A stretch of 64,000 bases of DNA, taken from Novosphingobium malaysiense (GTDB lineage Bacteria; Pseudomonadota; Alphaproteobacteria; Sphingomonadales; Sphingomonadaceae). Shown here in pieces: positions 35,633-44,597 of the stretch (within the stretch, counting starts at the first letter, position 1; each line of letters begins with the position of its first letter). Where the stretch lies: contig NZ_JTDI01000005.1 in the NCBI RefSeq assembly GCF_000802225.1, forward strand, positions 124,001 to 188,000, in the 5' to 3' direction. Both the position numbers and the translations under genes were made by a program. The notes beneath the pieces were generated by a model. The model was given only the letters and a program-made list of their open reading frames with translations. It was not told the DNA's origin and did not search any database.

Positions 35633-36616
35633 TTGAAAACGGCCATGGACAGCACCGTTTCGGTCATCATACCGGCCTACAACGCCAGCAGGACGATCGG
35701 CGAAACGCTACGGAGCGCAAGCGCACAGACCTATGGCAATCTCGAGATCATCGTCGTCGACGACGGCTCCAGGGACGAGACCCCGGAAATCGTCAGGGCC
35801 CATGCCGCTACCGATAGTCGGATCCGCCTGGTCACGCAGGCCAATGCCGGGGTGGCGGCTGCGCGCAACGCCGGGGTTGCGGCATCGCACGGCGAGTTCA
35901 TCGCGCCTCTCGATTCAGACGACCTCTGGCATCCGGCGAAAATCGAGCGGCAGTTGCAGGTCTTTCGTGATGGTGGCGAGGACGTCGGCCTGGTCTATAC
36001 TTGGTTCGCCCTGATCGACGGGCAATCACGTGTTGTGCAGTTGCGCCACGACCCGCGGTATGAAGGTGATGTCCTGGCTGCGCTCGCCTACCGGAATTTC
36101 ATCGGCAACGGGAGCTCGGCCCTGATCAGGCGGGACGTGTTCGATCGCACCGGCGGCTACGACCCCTCACTGCGAGGGCGTGGCGGGCAGGGCTGCGAGG
36201 ACTGGAAGCTCTATTTCGAAATTGCCGCGATCAGCCAATTCGGCGTCGTGCCCGCACCGATGACCGGCTACCGCGATCTCGACGACAACATGTCCAGTGA
36301 CGTGCTGCAGATGCTCCGTTCAAGGGACCTGTGCACCGCAGACCTGCTGCCTGCTCATCCGCAGCTGGCAAAGGCTTTTCGCTCGGGACGAAATCGTCTG
36401 AGCCGTCTTCTGTTCCACCGGGCAATCCGCCTGGGGCGAAAGCAGGATGTCGCCAGGCTGGGGCTCTCGATCGTCCGGTACGATCCGTTATTCTTTGCGG
36501 CTATGGTCGGATCCCTGCCGATATCGGCATTCAAGGGCGTAATCGGCCGTCTGTGGCGCAGCGGTGGATACCAGGGGCAGGCCGCCGGCGATTTTGCAGG
36601 GCTCAATCCGCTTTGA
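35633..36616 (+). CDS. Glycosyltransferase family 2, paralogue of the tandem enzyme
   Basis: A 327-residue GT2 with VSVIIPAYNASRTIG, VVDDGSRDETP, LDSDDLWHPAK and GCEDWKLYFEIA. It shares many identities with the second domain of the tandem GT2, including QANAGVAAARN, the IERQL region and NMSSD. The TTG at 35633 is supported by AGGAAGA at the right distance; the ATG at 35645 is too far from it. The 3' end overlaps the convergent GT4 gene by 14 bases. Confidence 0.9.
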   Translation: MKTAMDSTVSVIIPAYNASRTIGETLRSASAQTYGNLEIIVVDDGSRDETPEIVRAHAATDSRIRLVTQANAGVAAARNAGVAASHGEFIAPLDSDDLWHPAKIERQLQVFRDGGEDVGLVYTWFALIDGQSRVVQLRHDPRYEGDVLAALAYRNFIGNGSSALIRRDVFDRTGGYDPSLRGRGGQGCEDWKLYFEIAAISQFGVVPAPMTGYRDLDDNMSSDVLQMLRSRDLCTADLLPAHPQLAKAFRSGRNRLSRLLFHRAIRLGRKQDVARLGLSIVRYDPLFFAAMVGSLPISAFKGVIGRLWRSGGYQGQAAGDFAGLNPL

Positions 36617-37904
36617 CGGTAGCAGCCCCTTCATGGGCAGCAATTACCTCTTCGAACAGGTTCGTCAGCAATTCCAAGTGCCGTTCCGCGGAGTAGTTCT
36701 CACGCGCTTTCAAGGGGCCGTTTTGGCGCAGCCGTTCGTTCAGTTGCGGTTCGGACAGGAGCCTCTCGATGCAGTCTGCCAGGGCTGCGGCATCGCCGGC
36801 CGGAAACAGCAGGCCGTCATGACCATCTTCGATCGCGGCGGCAAGCGAACCAAGGTCCGACGCTATCACCGGCACGCCAGCACAAATGCTTTCAAGATAG
36901 AAATTGGGCAGGTTCTCGAACCAGAGCGAGGGAATGACCGACGCGACCGCTCCGCCCAGCAATTCTGCAACGTCGTCAGGTCCCACGGCGCCTTCGAAAC
37001 GAATTTCGTCGCTGAGGCCAGCCTTTTCGACATGCCGGACGAGCGTCCTTTGGTATTCTTCGTATTGCGGTCCGCCGGCTATTCGCAGCGAAGGCACAGG
37101 GATGTTCGAGCGTCGCTTGAGCAGTGCCAGGGCTGCAATCAACGTTTCCAGTCCCTTCGACGGATCGAGCCTGCCGGCATAGAGCAAGTAGTCTGATGAG
37201 CCGCCCGCCGCAGCAAAGATCGCCTCGTCCGCGAAGGTGGGAATGCAGCTCAGTTTTTCGGGCGCGAAACCGCCCTTGATCATCATGTCTGTCAGGAACG
37301 GATTGGTGGTCACAAAGCGATCGACAAGGTCGAAATAGCCACGCCTGCGGTGATGCCAAGTGGCTACGGCGTCCAGCAGCGAAATGACGTGGCTGTCGTG
37401 CACGCAGCCATGGATGACGCTGGGAAGCAGCCGTCCTTCAAGACATTGGGTGCACGTCTTGCCATTGCGCAGGAAGTGGTGCTCCGCACACAGGAATCCG
37501 TAGTCGGAAACCCTCACGACGATCGGTACGCCTGCATTGTGAAGCGCGACCAGGACCGATGGAGAAAGTTTGCGCAGGAAAAGCATCAGGTATGCGGCGT
37601 CCGGACGGAAGTCCTCAATCAGGCGTGCCAGATCGCGTTCCACTTCCCGGGAATAGAACAGGCGGCCTACGGTCTTTGCGTAAGTCCTGGGATCTCTGCG
37701 ATGTTCGTCGAAATAGACTTCTTCCGGTCCGCCGATCGGCGACGCGAAGTAGTCGGACCAGGGGCTTGCTTCGTTTTCGTCGTAGTCGATCGAAAAAACG
37801 GCAGTTTCATGCCCGGCGCGTTGCAGTATCCGTTCGATGTTGAACAGATACCGCTCAGCGCCGCTTGCGACGAAGTACCGGTGATTGATCAGAAGCAGCC
37901 GCAA
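36603..37904 (-). CDS. Glycosyltransferase family 4
   Basis: A 433-residue GT-B enzyme. The N-terminal half starts RLLLINHRYFVASGAERY; the donor half has LLYAGRLDPSKGLETLI, and the nucleotide-sugar motif region is SLWFENLPNFYLESICAGVPVIA. A Cys cluster (TCTQCLEGR) is typical of some GT4 enzymes in capsule loci. The start is TTG at 37904, with GAGGAGG 4-5 bases upstream. The 14-base overlap with the convergent GT2 suggests there is no terminator between them. Confidence 0.9.
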   Translation of the reverse strand: MRLLLINHRYFVASGAERYLFNIERILQRAGHETAVFSIDYDENEASPWSDYFASPIGGPEEVYFDEHRRDPRTYAKTVGRLFYSREVERDLARLIEDFRPDAAYLMLFLRKLSPSVLVALHNAGVPIVVRVSDYGFLCAEHHFLRNGKTCTQCLEGRLLPSVIHGCVHDSHVISLLDAVATWHHRRRGYFDLVDRFVTTNPFLTDMMIKGGFAPEKLSCIPTFADEAIFAAAGGSSDYLLYAGRLDPSKGLETLIAALALLKRRSNIPVPSLRIAGGPQYEEYQRTLVRHVEKAGLSDEIRFEGAVGPDDVAELLGGAVASVIPSLWFENLPNFYLESICAGVPVIASDLGSLAAAIEDGHDGLLFPAGDAAALADCIERLLSEPQLNERLRQNGPLKARENYSAERHLELLTNLFEEVIAAHEGAATVKAD

Positions 37905-38262
37905 ATGGCCTCCTCATCCGTATCGTGCCGCTGAGAGTATCAGCAAGTAGGGTAAGTGCATTAACTAATTTACTATGTGGCTTTTATTGGGACATTTCTC
38001 TGGCGTTCAGGCAGGTTATCGAGGCGGCAATCGTTTGCCCTAAACCCCGGATATGAATCCACGCTTTCAGGCGCATCTTTCGCGACGTGGCGGGCGATGC
38101 GTGCGACGTTTCGTATTTGCGAACGTCGTTGGGCCGCATGACGGAACAACCGGGAGCGCTGGCGAGCAAAGTCGCTCGAATAATAGCTGACCAGGATCGT
38201 CTAACGCTCGTCGGCCGAGGTGTTCGCCCCGGACGCGTGCCAGGCGCCTACGTGCATCGCGA
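37905..38262. other. Intergenic region, 358 bases, no gene seen
   Basis: Short ORFs here look like GC-rich chance frames. A relatively AT-rich stretch at about 37945-37990 may carry the promoter of the GT4 gene. It marks the border between the polysaccharide locus and the catabolic region. Confidence 0.5.
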
Positions 38263-38676
38263 TCAGGACGACCTGCAGAAGACCGGAAGGCGGAAGGGGC
38301 CGGCCGAATCCTCGCAGTCGATGAACCGGACAGAAACTTCCATGCCGGGCGAAATGTCCTGCTCCCCGAAGCCGTCGGGATTGGAGATGAACAGGACTCC
38401 CTCCTCGAGTTCCACGAGGATGGTATCGTACGGTGTGGCCATCTGACCACGATAATAGTCCTGCACGAATGTGCCCCAGCTTACGATCGAGCCGCGGCCT
38501 GAAAGCTGCACCCAGACGAATTTGCTCGCATCGCACTGCTGGCAGCGCGGCGTGACGGGCCAGGCGAGTTTGCCGCAGGCCTGGCATTTTGGGAGCCTCA
38601 GTTCCTGCTTGTCGCACCAGGCCCAGAACTCGTCGTGGCCGGGGCCAAGCGTTCGGTCCGGTCTTCTATGGGCCAT
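38263..38676 (-). CDS. DUF35-type zinc-ribbon OB-fold protein
   Basis: A 137-residue protein with a rubredoxin-like zinc ribbon (CQACGKLAWPVTPRCQQC) and a C-terminal OB fold. In steroid side-chain degradation, proteins of this type (ChsH2) bind acyl-CoA substrate and partner with Ltp2 thiolase-like aldolases. The Met at 38676 is chosen because GGGGAG lies 8 bases upstream; the Met at 38682 is too close to it. It directly follows the Ltp-like gene, which supports the partnership. Confidence 0.88.
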   Translation of the reverse strand: MAHRRPDRTLGPGHDEFWAWCDKQELRLPKCQACGKLAWPVTPRCQQCDASKFVWVQLSGRGSIVSWGTFVQDYYRGQMATPYDTILVELEEGVLFISNPDGFGEQDISPGMEVSVRFIDCEDSAGPFRLPVFCRSS

Positions 38677-38678
38677 TG

Positions 38679-39893
38679 TCATGCTCCCCTCGTGAAGATG
38701 ATCGGATGGACCTGATCTGTCTGCGCAAGCGACGTCATTGCGACTTCGAGACCCGGCGTCTGCCGTTCCCCGGCTTCGTGGCGCAACTGGTGCACGGCTT
38801 CGGCAACGTGGTTCCAGCCGTGCATGTAACTGCCCGAAAGCATGCCTCCAGCGGTATTGACCGGAAGCCGGCCTCCCGGTGCGAAATCGCCGGCGGCGAA
38901 ATGGTCCAGCGCCGTGCCCGGCTCGGCCAAGCCATGGCTTTCGATATGGTTGACCAAATGCATCGTGGCGGCGTCATAGGCCTCGAAGTGCCCCACATCG
39001 CCTAGCGACAAGCCTGCCATTTGCAGCGCCTGTTCGCCTGCAGCTTGGCACTGGGGGCGCAACTGTTGCCTGATGAGAGTATCGAGCTTGTCCATCTTGA
39101 CATTGGCTTTGCCCCAACCGGCAACGCTGACCGGCGGCTGCGCGCAGTCCCTGGCCTTGTCGGCGCGGGTGACGATGAAGCAGATCCCGCCGTCGTTGAC
39201 GAGGCACATGTCGAACAGGCGCAGCGGCTTCACGATGAAACGCGAGGCCATGTAGTCTTCGATCGACATCGGCTTTCGCATTACCGCCTGCGGGGTGGCC
39301 ATGGCATTCTTGCGCAACTGCACGGCTACCTGGCCCAGGTCTTCCTCCGCCCGTCCGAAACGATGCCGGTAATGCTGCCAGCAGAAGGCCCAGTGTGCGC
39401 CCTGCGAACTCCACCCCCAGGGGTTGAAGTAATAGTATGAGGGCGGAACTGCATCCTCGTCCGGATGCGCGGACATGCCGCCGAACGTCCGGCCGGTCGA
39501 ACGCGTCGCGACAGCGTAGACAACGGCCATGGTATCGCACTTGCCGTCGGCAATGGCCGCGCAGACCTGAGGAATCGGGCCGGCCATGATGCCGTGCACG
39601 GTCATGGTATGCCGGAGGCGAAGGTCCAGCATCGTCGCCACTTCGGCAGGTGAGGGGCCGCCGTATAAATAGGAGACGGCCAGACCGTCGATATCACCGA
39701 GCTTAAGTCCGGAATCCTCGAGCGCACGCGCGAATGCAATCTTCGTGAGACTTTCCGGCGTGGGCGGCGTGTATCCTTCGGGCTGGTTGCGTTGCGCTCT
39801 GTAATCGTCACCGTAGTCGGTTTCGCCCAACCCGACGATGGATGCCGCGCGGCTCAGTTCCGGAACGGTGGGAGGAACGGCTGTCTTCGACAT
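38679..39893 (-). CDS. Ltp2-like thiolase-fold protein (possible side-chain aldolase)
   Basis: A 404-residue SCP-x/Ltp type thiolase-fold protein. The nucleophilic Cys of true thiolases is absent from the usual place. Y306 (HFEAYDAAT) and Y356 (GSYMHGWNH) are 50 residues apart, as are the two catalytic Tyr reported for the Ltp2 retro-aldolase (Y294 and Y344 in Thermomonospora curvata). The GG motif (NTAGGMLSG) is retained. With the DUF35 gene it may cleave a beta-hydroxyacyl-CoA side chain by retro-aldol reaction. The substrate, perhaps a steroid or terpenoid acyl-CoA, is inference. Confidence 0.82.
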   Translation of the reverse strand: MSKTAVPPTVPELSRAASIVGLGETDYGDDYRAQRNQPEGYTPPTPESLTKIAFARALEDSGLKLGDIDGLAVSYLYGGPSPAEVATMLDLRLRHTMTVHGIMAGPIPQVCAAIADGKCDTMAVVYAVATRSTGRTFGGMSAHPDEDAVPPSYYYFNPWGWSSQGAHWAFCWQHYRHRFGRAEEDLGQVAVQLRKNAMATPQAVMRKPMSIEDYMASRFIVKPLRLFDMCLVNDGGICFIVTRADKARDCAQPPVSVAGWGKANVKMDKLDTLIRQQLRPQCQAAGEQALQMAGLSLGDVGHFEAYDAATMHLVNHIESHGLAEPGTALDHFAAGDFAPGGRLPVNTAGGMLSGSYMHGWNHVAEAVHQLRHEAGERQTPGLEVAMTSLAQTDQVHPIIFTRGA

Positions 39894-40055
39894 GGCGTCA
39901 GGATCTCTTTTTCTGTTTCGGTTGCCGGCGTCGTCATGCCCTGAAGTCTCGGGCCCTGGTGAGTTTCGCCTGACTGTCGGGAACTTCTCTAGTTCAATCC
40001 ACGTGCGGGTTTGAATGATTTTTCCGGCCGGCGTTTTTCAGAGCACCCGCACAGA

Positions 40056-40347
40056 TCAAGTCACCGATTCGACCTGGCCGCCGTCGATGCGGTAGTTGGC
40101 GCCGTTCACGAATGCCGCGAGCGGACTCGCAAGGAAAGCCACGAGCGCCCCGATGTCCTCCGGGCGACCGAACTTGGTCGTGGTGCAATTGAACAGGTCC
40201 AGCGCCATGAATCGCGCTTCGCGTTCTTCGAGGTCGTCTGGCCAATCGAAGCATTCCGCCATGTGCGTCAAGGTCGGTTCTGGAATCCTTCGGTGAGCGT
40301 GCAGTCGGTGTGACTCCGCTACGGGCCAGTTCCACGCATCGGGCCAT
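40056..40347 (-). pseudogene. Remnant of an SDR gene (N-terminus lost, frameshifted)
   Basis: Only the C-terminal third of a short-chain dehydrogenase remains. In one frame it ends FGRPEDIGALVAFLASPLAAF and YRIDGGQ, typical of the SDR C-terminus. The preceding part needs at least two frame changes: GVT in one frame, CTLTEGFQN in another and PTLTHMAECFDW in the third. No Rossmann or catalytic Tyr/Lys part is left. It lies in a decayed stretch next to a broken TetR gene. Confidence 0.75.
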
Positions 40348-40459
40348 ACCCTATTCACCCGATTCCGGCCGGATGATGCACCGCACCGCCATTGCCGGAG
40401 TGGAGGAGGGTGCCTGATCGTTCCCGGCCAGCCGGTGGTTACGGGTCGCAAACCTCTGG

Positions 40460-41482
40460 CTAGTCATCTGCGGAGATTTTTGCCTCGTAGCGCCGTACAA
40501 GTTCGGTAAGCGCTGGCATCGCCCGTCCCTCCCTCGTCCCGGCATTCAGGCATGCCTGCAAATAGGCAAGGTCCTGCTGACGGACCTTGCCGCCGTGATG
40601 GAATGCATTGAACGCGGAATAGTCCACCGGCAGACAATCGCGTTCCATTTTGGCGTTGGTCCTCGCAAGGGACTTTGCCGAAACAAGCAGGCTACCCAGC
40701 TTTCCGGCAACGCCGTGCCGTGACAGACGCATCACTTCCTTCGTCGCTCGTGCGCCCAGCGTCATCAGTTCTTCGTCCCGCGCCAGTGTGGCCGCATCGG
40801 GCCATCCGGCGAGATCGAACATCGCCATCGTCACGAAGATAGAGGATGCGAAAGTCGCAAATAGCTTGGCATCCATCACCGCGCACCGGGAAACCCCGCA
40901 CTGGTTATAGAGTTCGGCGAAGGCCCGCGCAGATCGCTTGGGCGGCTTTATCGCCATGAATCCCGGATTCTTGCCGACGTGGCGATAGGCAAGGGAAGCC
41001 TGCGACAACTTGCCGGCATCCGTCGGCGGAATGATGGGCATTTTGGTCCGATCGCACTGGTAGGCGAGAATCCCCATCGTCCCTTCCATTACCCGATCCG
41101 AAGGCAATCCCAGTACGTCTTTGCAATAGTCGAGCACGCCGACACCGCTGATGACGGCAATCGCATTCGTGGTCCGGATCGCATGACCAAGATCGCGCAG
41201 CAAAGCGGTTGCTTCCTCGCCTCTGCACGTCGCGCCGTCCATGGTGACGATGACAAAATCGTGCTCGGACTGCGTGGCATCCTCGACGCTCGCGCAGGCT
41301 CGATAATCGGCGAACGATTTTAGCTGGTGATCGTCGTAGCAGTACAGCAATTGCGGATCTGCCAGGGCGGCCATGCGGTTAGGTCTGACGAGATAGGTCA
41401 CCTGAGCTCCGGCAAGCGCAAGGTGATAGCCGGTAACAAGGCCCAGAGCGCCTGCCCCCACGATCAGAACCGACGGATTCAT
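40460..41482 (-). CDS. PanE/ApbA-like ketopantoate reductase family protein
   Basis: A 340-residue NAD(P)-binding reductase of the 2-dehydropantoate reductase family. The Rossmann motif is VLIVGAGALGLVTG, and the C-terminal helical domain is present. A true pantothenate role is doubtful, as family-typical catalytic Lys context is not clear and the gene lies in accessory DNA. I chose the ATG at 41482, which has GGGGAG 7 bases upstream, over the GTG at 41488. It is intact while its neighbours on both sides are pseudogenes. Confidence 0.8.
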   Translation of the reverse strand: MNPSVLIVGAGALGLVTGYHLALAGAQVTYLVRPNRMAALADPQLLYCYDDHQLKSFADYRACASVEDATQSEHDFVIVTMDGATCRGEEATALLRDLGHAIRTTNAIAVISGVGVLDYCKDVLGLPSDRVMEGTMGILAYQCDRTKMPIIPPTDAGKLSQASLAYRHVGKNPGFMAIKPPKRSARAFAELYNQCGVSRCAVMDAKLFATFASSIFVTMAMFDLAGWPDAATLARDEELMTLGARATKEVMRLSRHGVAGKLGSLLVSAKSLARTNAKMERDCLPVDYSAFNAFHHGGKVRQQDLAYLQACLNAGTREGRAMPALTELVRRYEAKISADD

Positions 41483-41581
41483 GTTCACGCTCCCCCTGCA
41501 TGCCGTGCGTATTGCGTTTTATCCGCCTTTCGGCGGTCCCCCCGAAGAAAACCTTCTATGAAAGTGCTTTTGGAGCAATTG

Positions 41582-42062
41582 ATGGACCGTGAGAAGCAGA
41601 AAGAAAAAGGCCACCAGCGCGAAGCGGCAACGCAACGCCGTGGGGCAGGCCGTCGCTGAGCAACGAGCAGTTCCTCAGAAGTGCTTTTACGCTGTTCACC
41701 GAACGCGGTTTCGACGGCACGACGATTGATGCCCTGTCTTCCGAAGCCGGCATCGCCAAACGGACCATCTACCAGCGGTATGGGGGAAAGAAGGCCGTTA
41801 CCTTGCGGCGATCAATCTCGCGATCGATGAATGGGTCGTTCCGGCCGAACGACTGCGGGTCGCGGAATCTGCCGATCTGGAAATCACTTTCCAGGCGATC
41901 GGAAAGATTCTTGTCGACAACATCCTTGCCGAGGACGGGATGCGGCTCCTTCGACTGACAGTCACGATCTTCCGGGGACTGTGGACGAAACCGCTGCGGA
42001 TTGCACAAGGCGCGGTGGCAAGGGGATCGCCCGTGTCTTGGCCGAGTCAGGCCAAATAAGCT
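41582..42062 (+). pseudogene. TetR-family regulator, frameshifted
   Basis: TetR homology is split over several frames. A start MDREKQKEKG is in one frame; RPSLSNEQFLRSAFTLFTER and the helix-turn-helix ending IAKRTIYQRYGGKKA lie in a second; YLAAINLAIDEWVVPAERL and IFRGLWTKPLRIAQGAVARG lie in a third, and IARVLAESGQI returns to another. At least three frame changes are needed, so no full-length regulator can be made. Confidence 0.82.
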
Positions 42063-42184
42063 GCGACTTCACCGGGCAGAGAGCTCGTCGGACTAAAACG
42101 CGAAGTCTGCCCGCACACTTTTGTAGCGCAGGGCCTGAGCGGGGAATTTCACTTGCCAGTTGTACTTCCCCAGCCGAAGCCAGC

Positions 42185-43081
42185 TTAGACGATGTTCTGA
42201 TCCGGCGCCGGGCCGAGTGACTGGGAATCGTCCACCGTTTCGACCCGGCGCATCTCGCGGTGTTGCGAATGATCGAAGCGGCGGCCGCGATGGACGGTGG
42301 CGCGGTTGTCGTACATCACGAGGTCACCCGTCTGCCACTTGTGGCTGTAGACCCGCTCGCGCTGCCCGATGTGCTCGATCAGTTCATGCGCCAGGGCACG
42401 GCCTTCGGGCACCGACATGCCCTCGATCGCGCAGACCTTGCTATCGCACCACAATACCTTGCGGCCCGAGCCGGCATGCGTGCGCACAAGCGGCCATCGG
42501 GTCTTGGGAAAGGCGGCGCGCTCTTCTTCGGAATCGGCAATCTTGAGCTGGTCGCGCGTGTTGTGAGACCAGAAGATGCCCACCTTGTCGGCGACCAGAT
42601 TCCTTGTCGCCTCGTCCAGCGCATCCCAGGCAGCACGCAAGTCGGCATACTGGGTCTCTCCCCCATGTTCAACGACCCTTACGGCGTTTAGGATCGAGTA
42701 GCGGATCGGTGTGTGCTTGTACGAACCGTCCGAGTGCCAGAAGCGGTTTCCGACCGTGGTGATGGTCTGCCAGTGATCCGGTCCGGCAACGTTCCCCTCT
42801 GCATCGAGGTTCGAGATGTCGGTCACCTCTTCTGTGCCCAGCCGGTTCTGGATGCGGTGCATCAGCTTCTTCTGCAATGTCGTGTCCACTTCGCCGAAGG
42901 CATGGCCGAACGCCACGAGGTCTTCCTTGGACAGGTGCTGTTCGGGGAAGACCAGCACGGCATAGGCGTCGCTCGCCGCCACGATCGCCTCCTTGTCGGC
43001 GGCAGACAGCGGCTGGCGCAGATCGATGCCCGTCACGCGGCAGGTGAAATCGGAGGTTACGGGACTCAATTCTATCGGCAT
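42185..43081 (-). CDS. TauD/TfdA-family 2-oxoglutarate-dependent dioxygenase
   Basis: A 298-residue Fe(II)/2-oxoglutarate oxygenase. The metal triad is H116 and D118 (FWHSDGSY) and H264 (VHRGRR). The oxoglutarate Arg is at R278/R279 (REMRRVET). The sequence is closer to TfdA (2,4-D) than to TauD by general outline; the substrate is unknown. It is divergent from the MmgE/PrpD gene with 151 bases between, so a shared promoter region is likely. Confidence 0.93.
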   Translation of the reverse strand: MPIELSPVTSDFTCRVTGIDLRQPLSAADKEAIVAASDAYAVLVFPEQHLSKEDLVAFGHAFGEVDTTLQKKLMHRIQNRLGTEEVTDISNLDAEGNVAGPDHWQTITTVGNRFWHSDGSYKHTPIRYSILNAVRVVEHGGETQYADLRAAWDALDEATRNLVADKVGIFWSHNTRDQLKIADSEEERAAFPKTRWPLVRTHAGSGRKVLWCDSKVCAIEGMSVPEGRALAHELIEHIGQRERVYSHKWQTGDLVMYDNRATVHRGRRFDHSQHREMRRVETVDDSQSLGPAPDQNIV

Positions 43082-43232
43082 TGGCGCTCCATCCAGGCTC
43101 CCTGGCCCACGTCCCTAGCACCGCTCGCCGTCAGCGCGCGGCGACTATTGTTTTGCATTCCCGCGCGAACAGCAAATTTCCGGCGTGCGCGCTCTGGCGT
43201 TCAAACTGCGTAGTCGCAACAAGGAGGCGGTA

Positions 43233-44597
43233 ATGGATGCGACCCCGGCAATATCGCAAGTTCATGGGCTGACGCGGCAGCTTGCAAGCTTCGCCACGGC
43301 GTCCGCTGTTCCGGAGCTCGCGCGCGAAGCTGCCCGTCGCGCGATCGTCGACACGATTGGAGTCGTGTTAGCCGGACGCGGCGAGCCGCCCGTTGCCTTG
43401 CTGGGAGCGACGCTGGATGGCGGTCGGGAAGCCCTCTCGCTGGGCTTGGGGCGAATCTTGCGCGCGCCCGACGCGGCGCTGGCCGACGGGATGGCCGGCC
43501 ATGTCCTGGACTATGACGACGTTGCCCGGCACGGACACCCCAGCGTGGTCATCGTTCCCGCACTGTTTGCCGAGGCTCAGCGGCTGCGCGCTTCGGGCAA
43601 GGCGCTGCTCGATGCCTGCGCCGTCGGACAGGAAGTCTGGGCCGATCTCGCCCGGCGTGAGACCGGCGCCTATCATATGGGCAGCTGGCATCCGACCTCG
43701 GTGTTGGGCGTTGTCGCCGCGGCAGCAGCGCTCTGCCGACTGCATGGCCTCGACACCAAGGGCAGCAGCAATGCCATCGCGTTGGCGGCCAGCTTCGCGG
43801 GCGGGCTGATCGCCAGCTTCGGCACGCACGCCAAGCCGCTACAGGCTGGGCGGGCCGCAGCATCGGCCATCGAAGCGGTAGCGCTCGCCCAAGCCGGTTT
43901 GACTGGATCGGACGAGGCGCTCGAGAGCGAGCACGGACTGCTCCAGGGCATCTCATCGGGGGGCAATGTCGATTGCCATACACCGATGCGGGCTGCATCC
44001 GACACATGGCAGTTCCTTGAAGACGGGCTTTCCGTGAAACGCTACCCGGTCTGCTATGCTTCGCACCGGGCGATCGACGCGACCCTCGCGATCGCTGAAC
44101 GCGAGGGTTTCACGGCCAAGGACGTGTTGGCAATTACCGCATCTGTCGGCCCGGCACCCGCAGCTACCATCAACAACGCCAGCCCCGCCAACGGACTGGA
44201 AGCGCGCTTCAGCCTGCAACACAATCTTGCCGCGGCCATCATCGACAGGGAAGTCGGTTTCGCACAGCTGACGGACGCCTTCGTGCAGCGCGCGGATGTC
44301 GCGGCACTCTGTCGTTTGACGCGGATCGACACGATCGCGGGCGACTGTCCCGACCAGCCGGGTATGGCAAGATGCGATCGCGTCGTGATCGAAACGCACG
44401 ATGGCCGCACGATCGACAGTGGGCCCATCCGGCGTCCACGCGGACATGCCCGACTGCCGCTCAGTGACGACGAACTCGATGCCAAGTTCCTCGACTGCGC
44501 CCGCCACGGCGGCGTGGCCGAGCCCGAGCGCGTGCTCCGCTCGCTCCACCGGCTTGGGAATATTTCCGACATGCGCGAGGAGCTGGCGCAATGGTGA
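43233..44597 (+). CDS. MmgE/PrpD-family protein
   Basis: A 454-residue member of the 2-methylcitrate dehydratase/immune-responsive-gene family. The N-terminal all-helical domain holds HVLDYDDVARHGHPSVV, typical of the family, and the C-terminal domain begins near KRYPVCYASHRAIDA. These enzymes dehydrate or decarboxylate tricarboxylates. AAGGAGG precedes the ATG at 43233. Its end overlaps the lyase start by 7 bases (ATGGTGA), as a coupled pair that resembles the methylcitrate cycle order. No citrate-synthase-like gene is seen. Confidence 0.93.
   Translation: MDATPAISQVHGLTRQLASFATASAVPELAREAARRAIVDTIGVVLAGRGEPPVALLGATLDGGREALSLGLGRILRAPDAALADGMAGHVLDYDDVARHGHPSVVIVPALFAEAQRLRASGKALLDACAVGQEVWADLARRETGAYHMGSWHPTSVLGVVAAAAALCRLHGLDTKGSSNAIALAASFAGGLIASFGTHAKPLQAGRAAASAIEAVALAQAGLTGSDEALESEHGLLQGISSGGNVDCHTPMRAASDTWQFLEDGLSVKRYPVCYASHRAIDATLAIAEREGFTAKDVLAITASVGPAPAATINNASPANGLEARFSLQHNLAAAIIDREVGFAQLTDAFVQRADVAALCRLTRIDTIAGDCPDQPGMARCDRVVIETHDGRTIDSGPIRRPRGHARLPLSDDELDAKFLDCARHGGVAEPERVLRSLHRLGNISDMREELAQW

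Noticed and set aside
38087..38446. 119-residue plus-strand frame at the DUF35 3' end
   Set aside because: It overlaps the DUF35 gene on the other strand and shows no homology or ribosome site.
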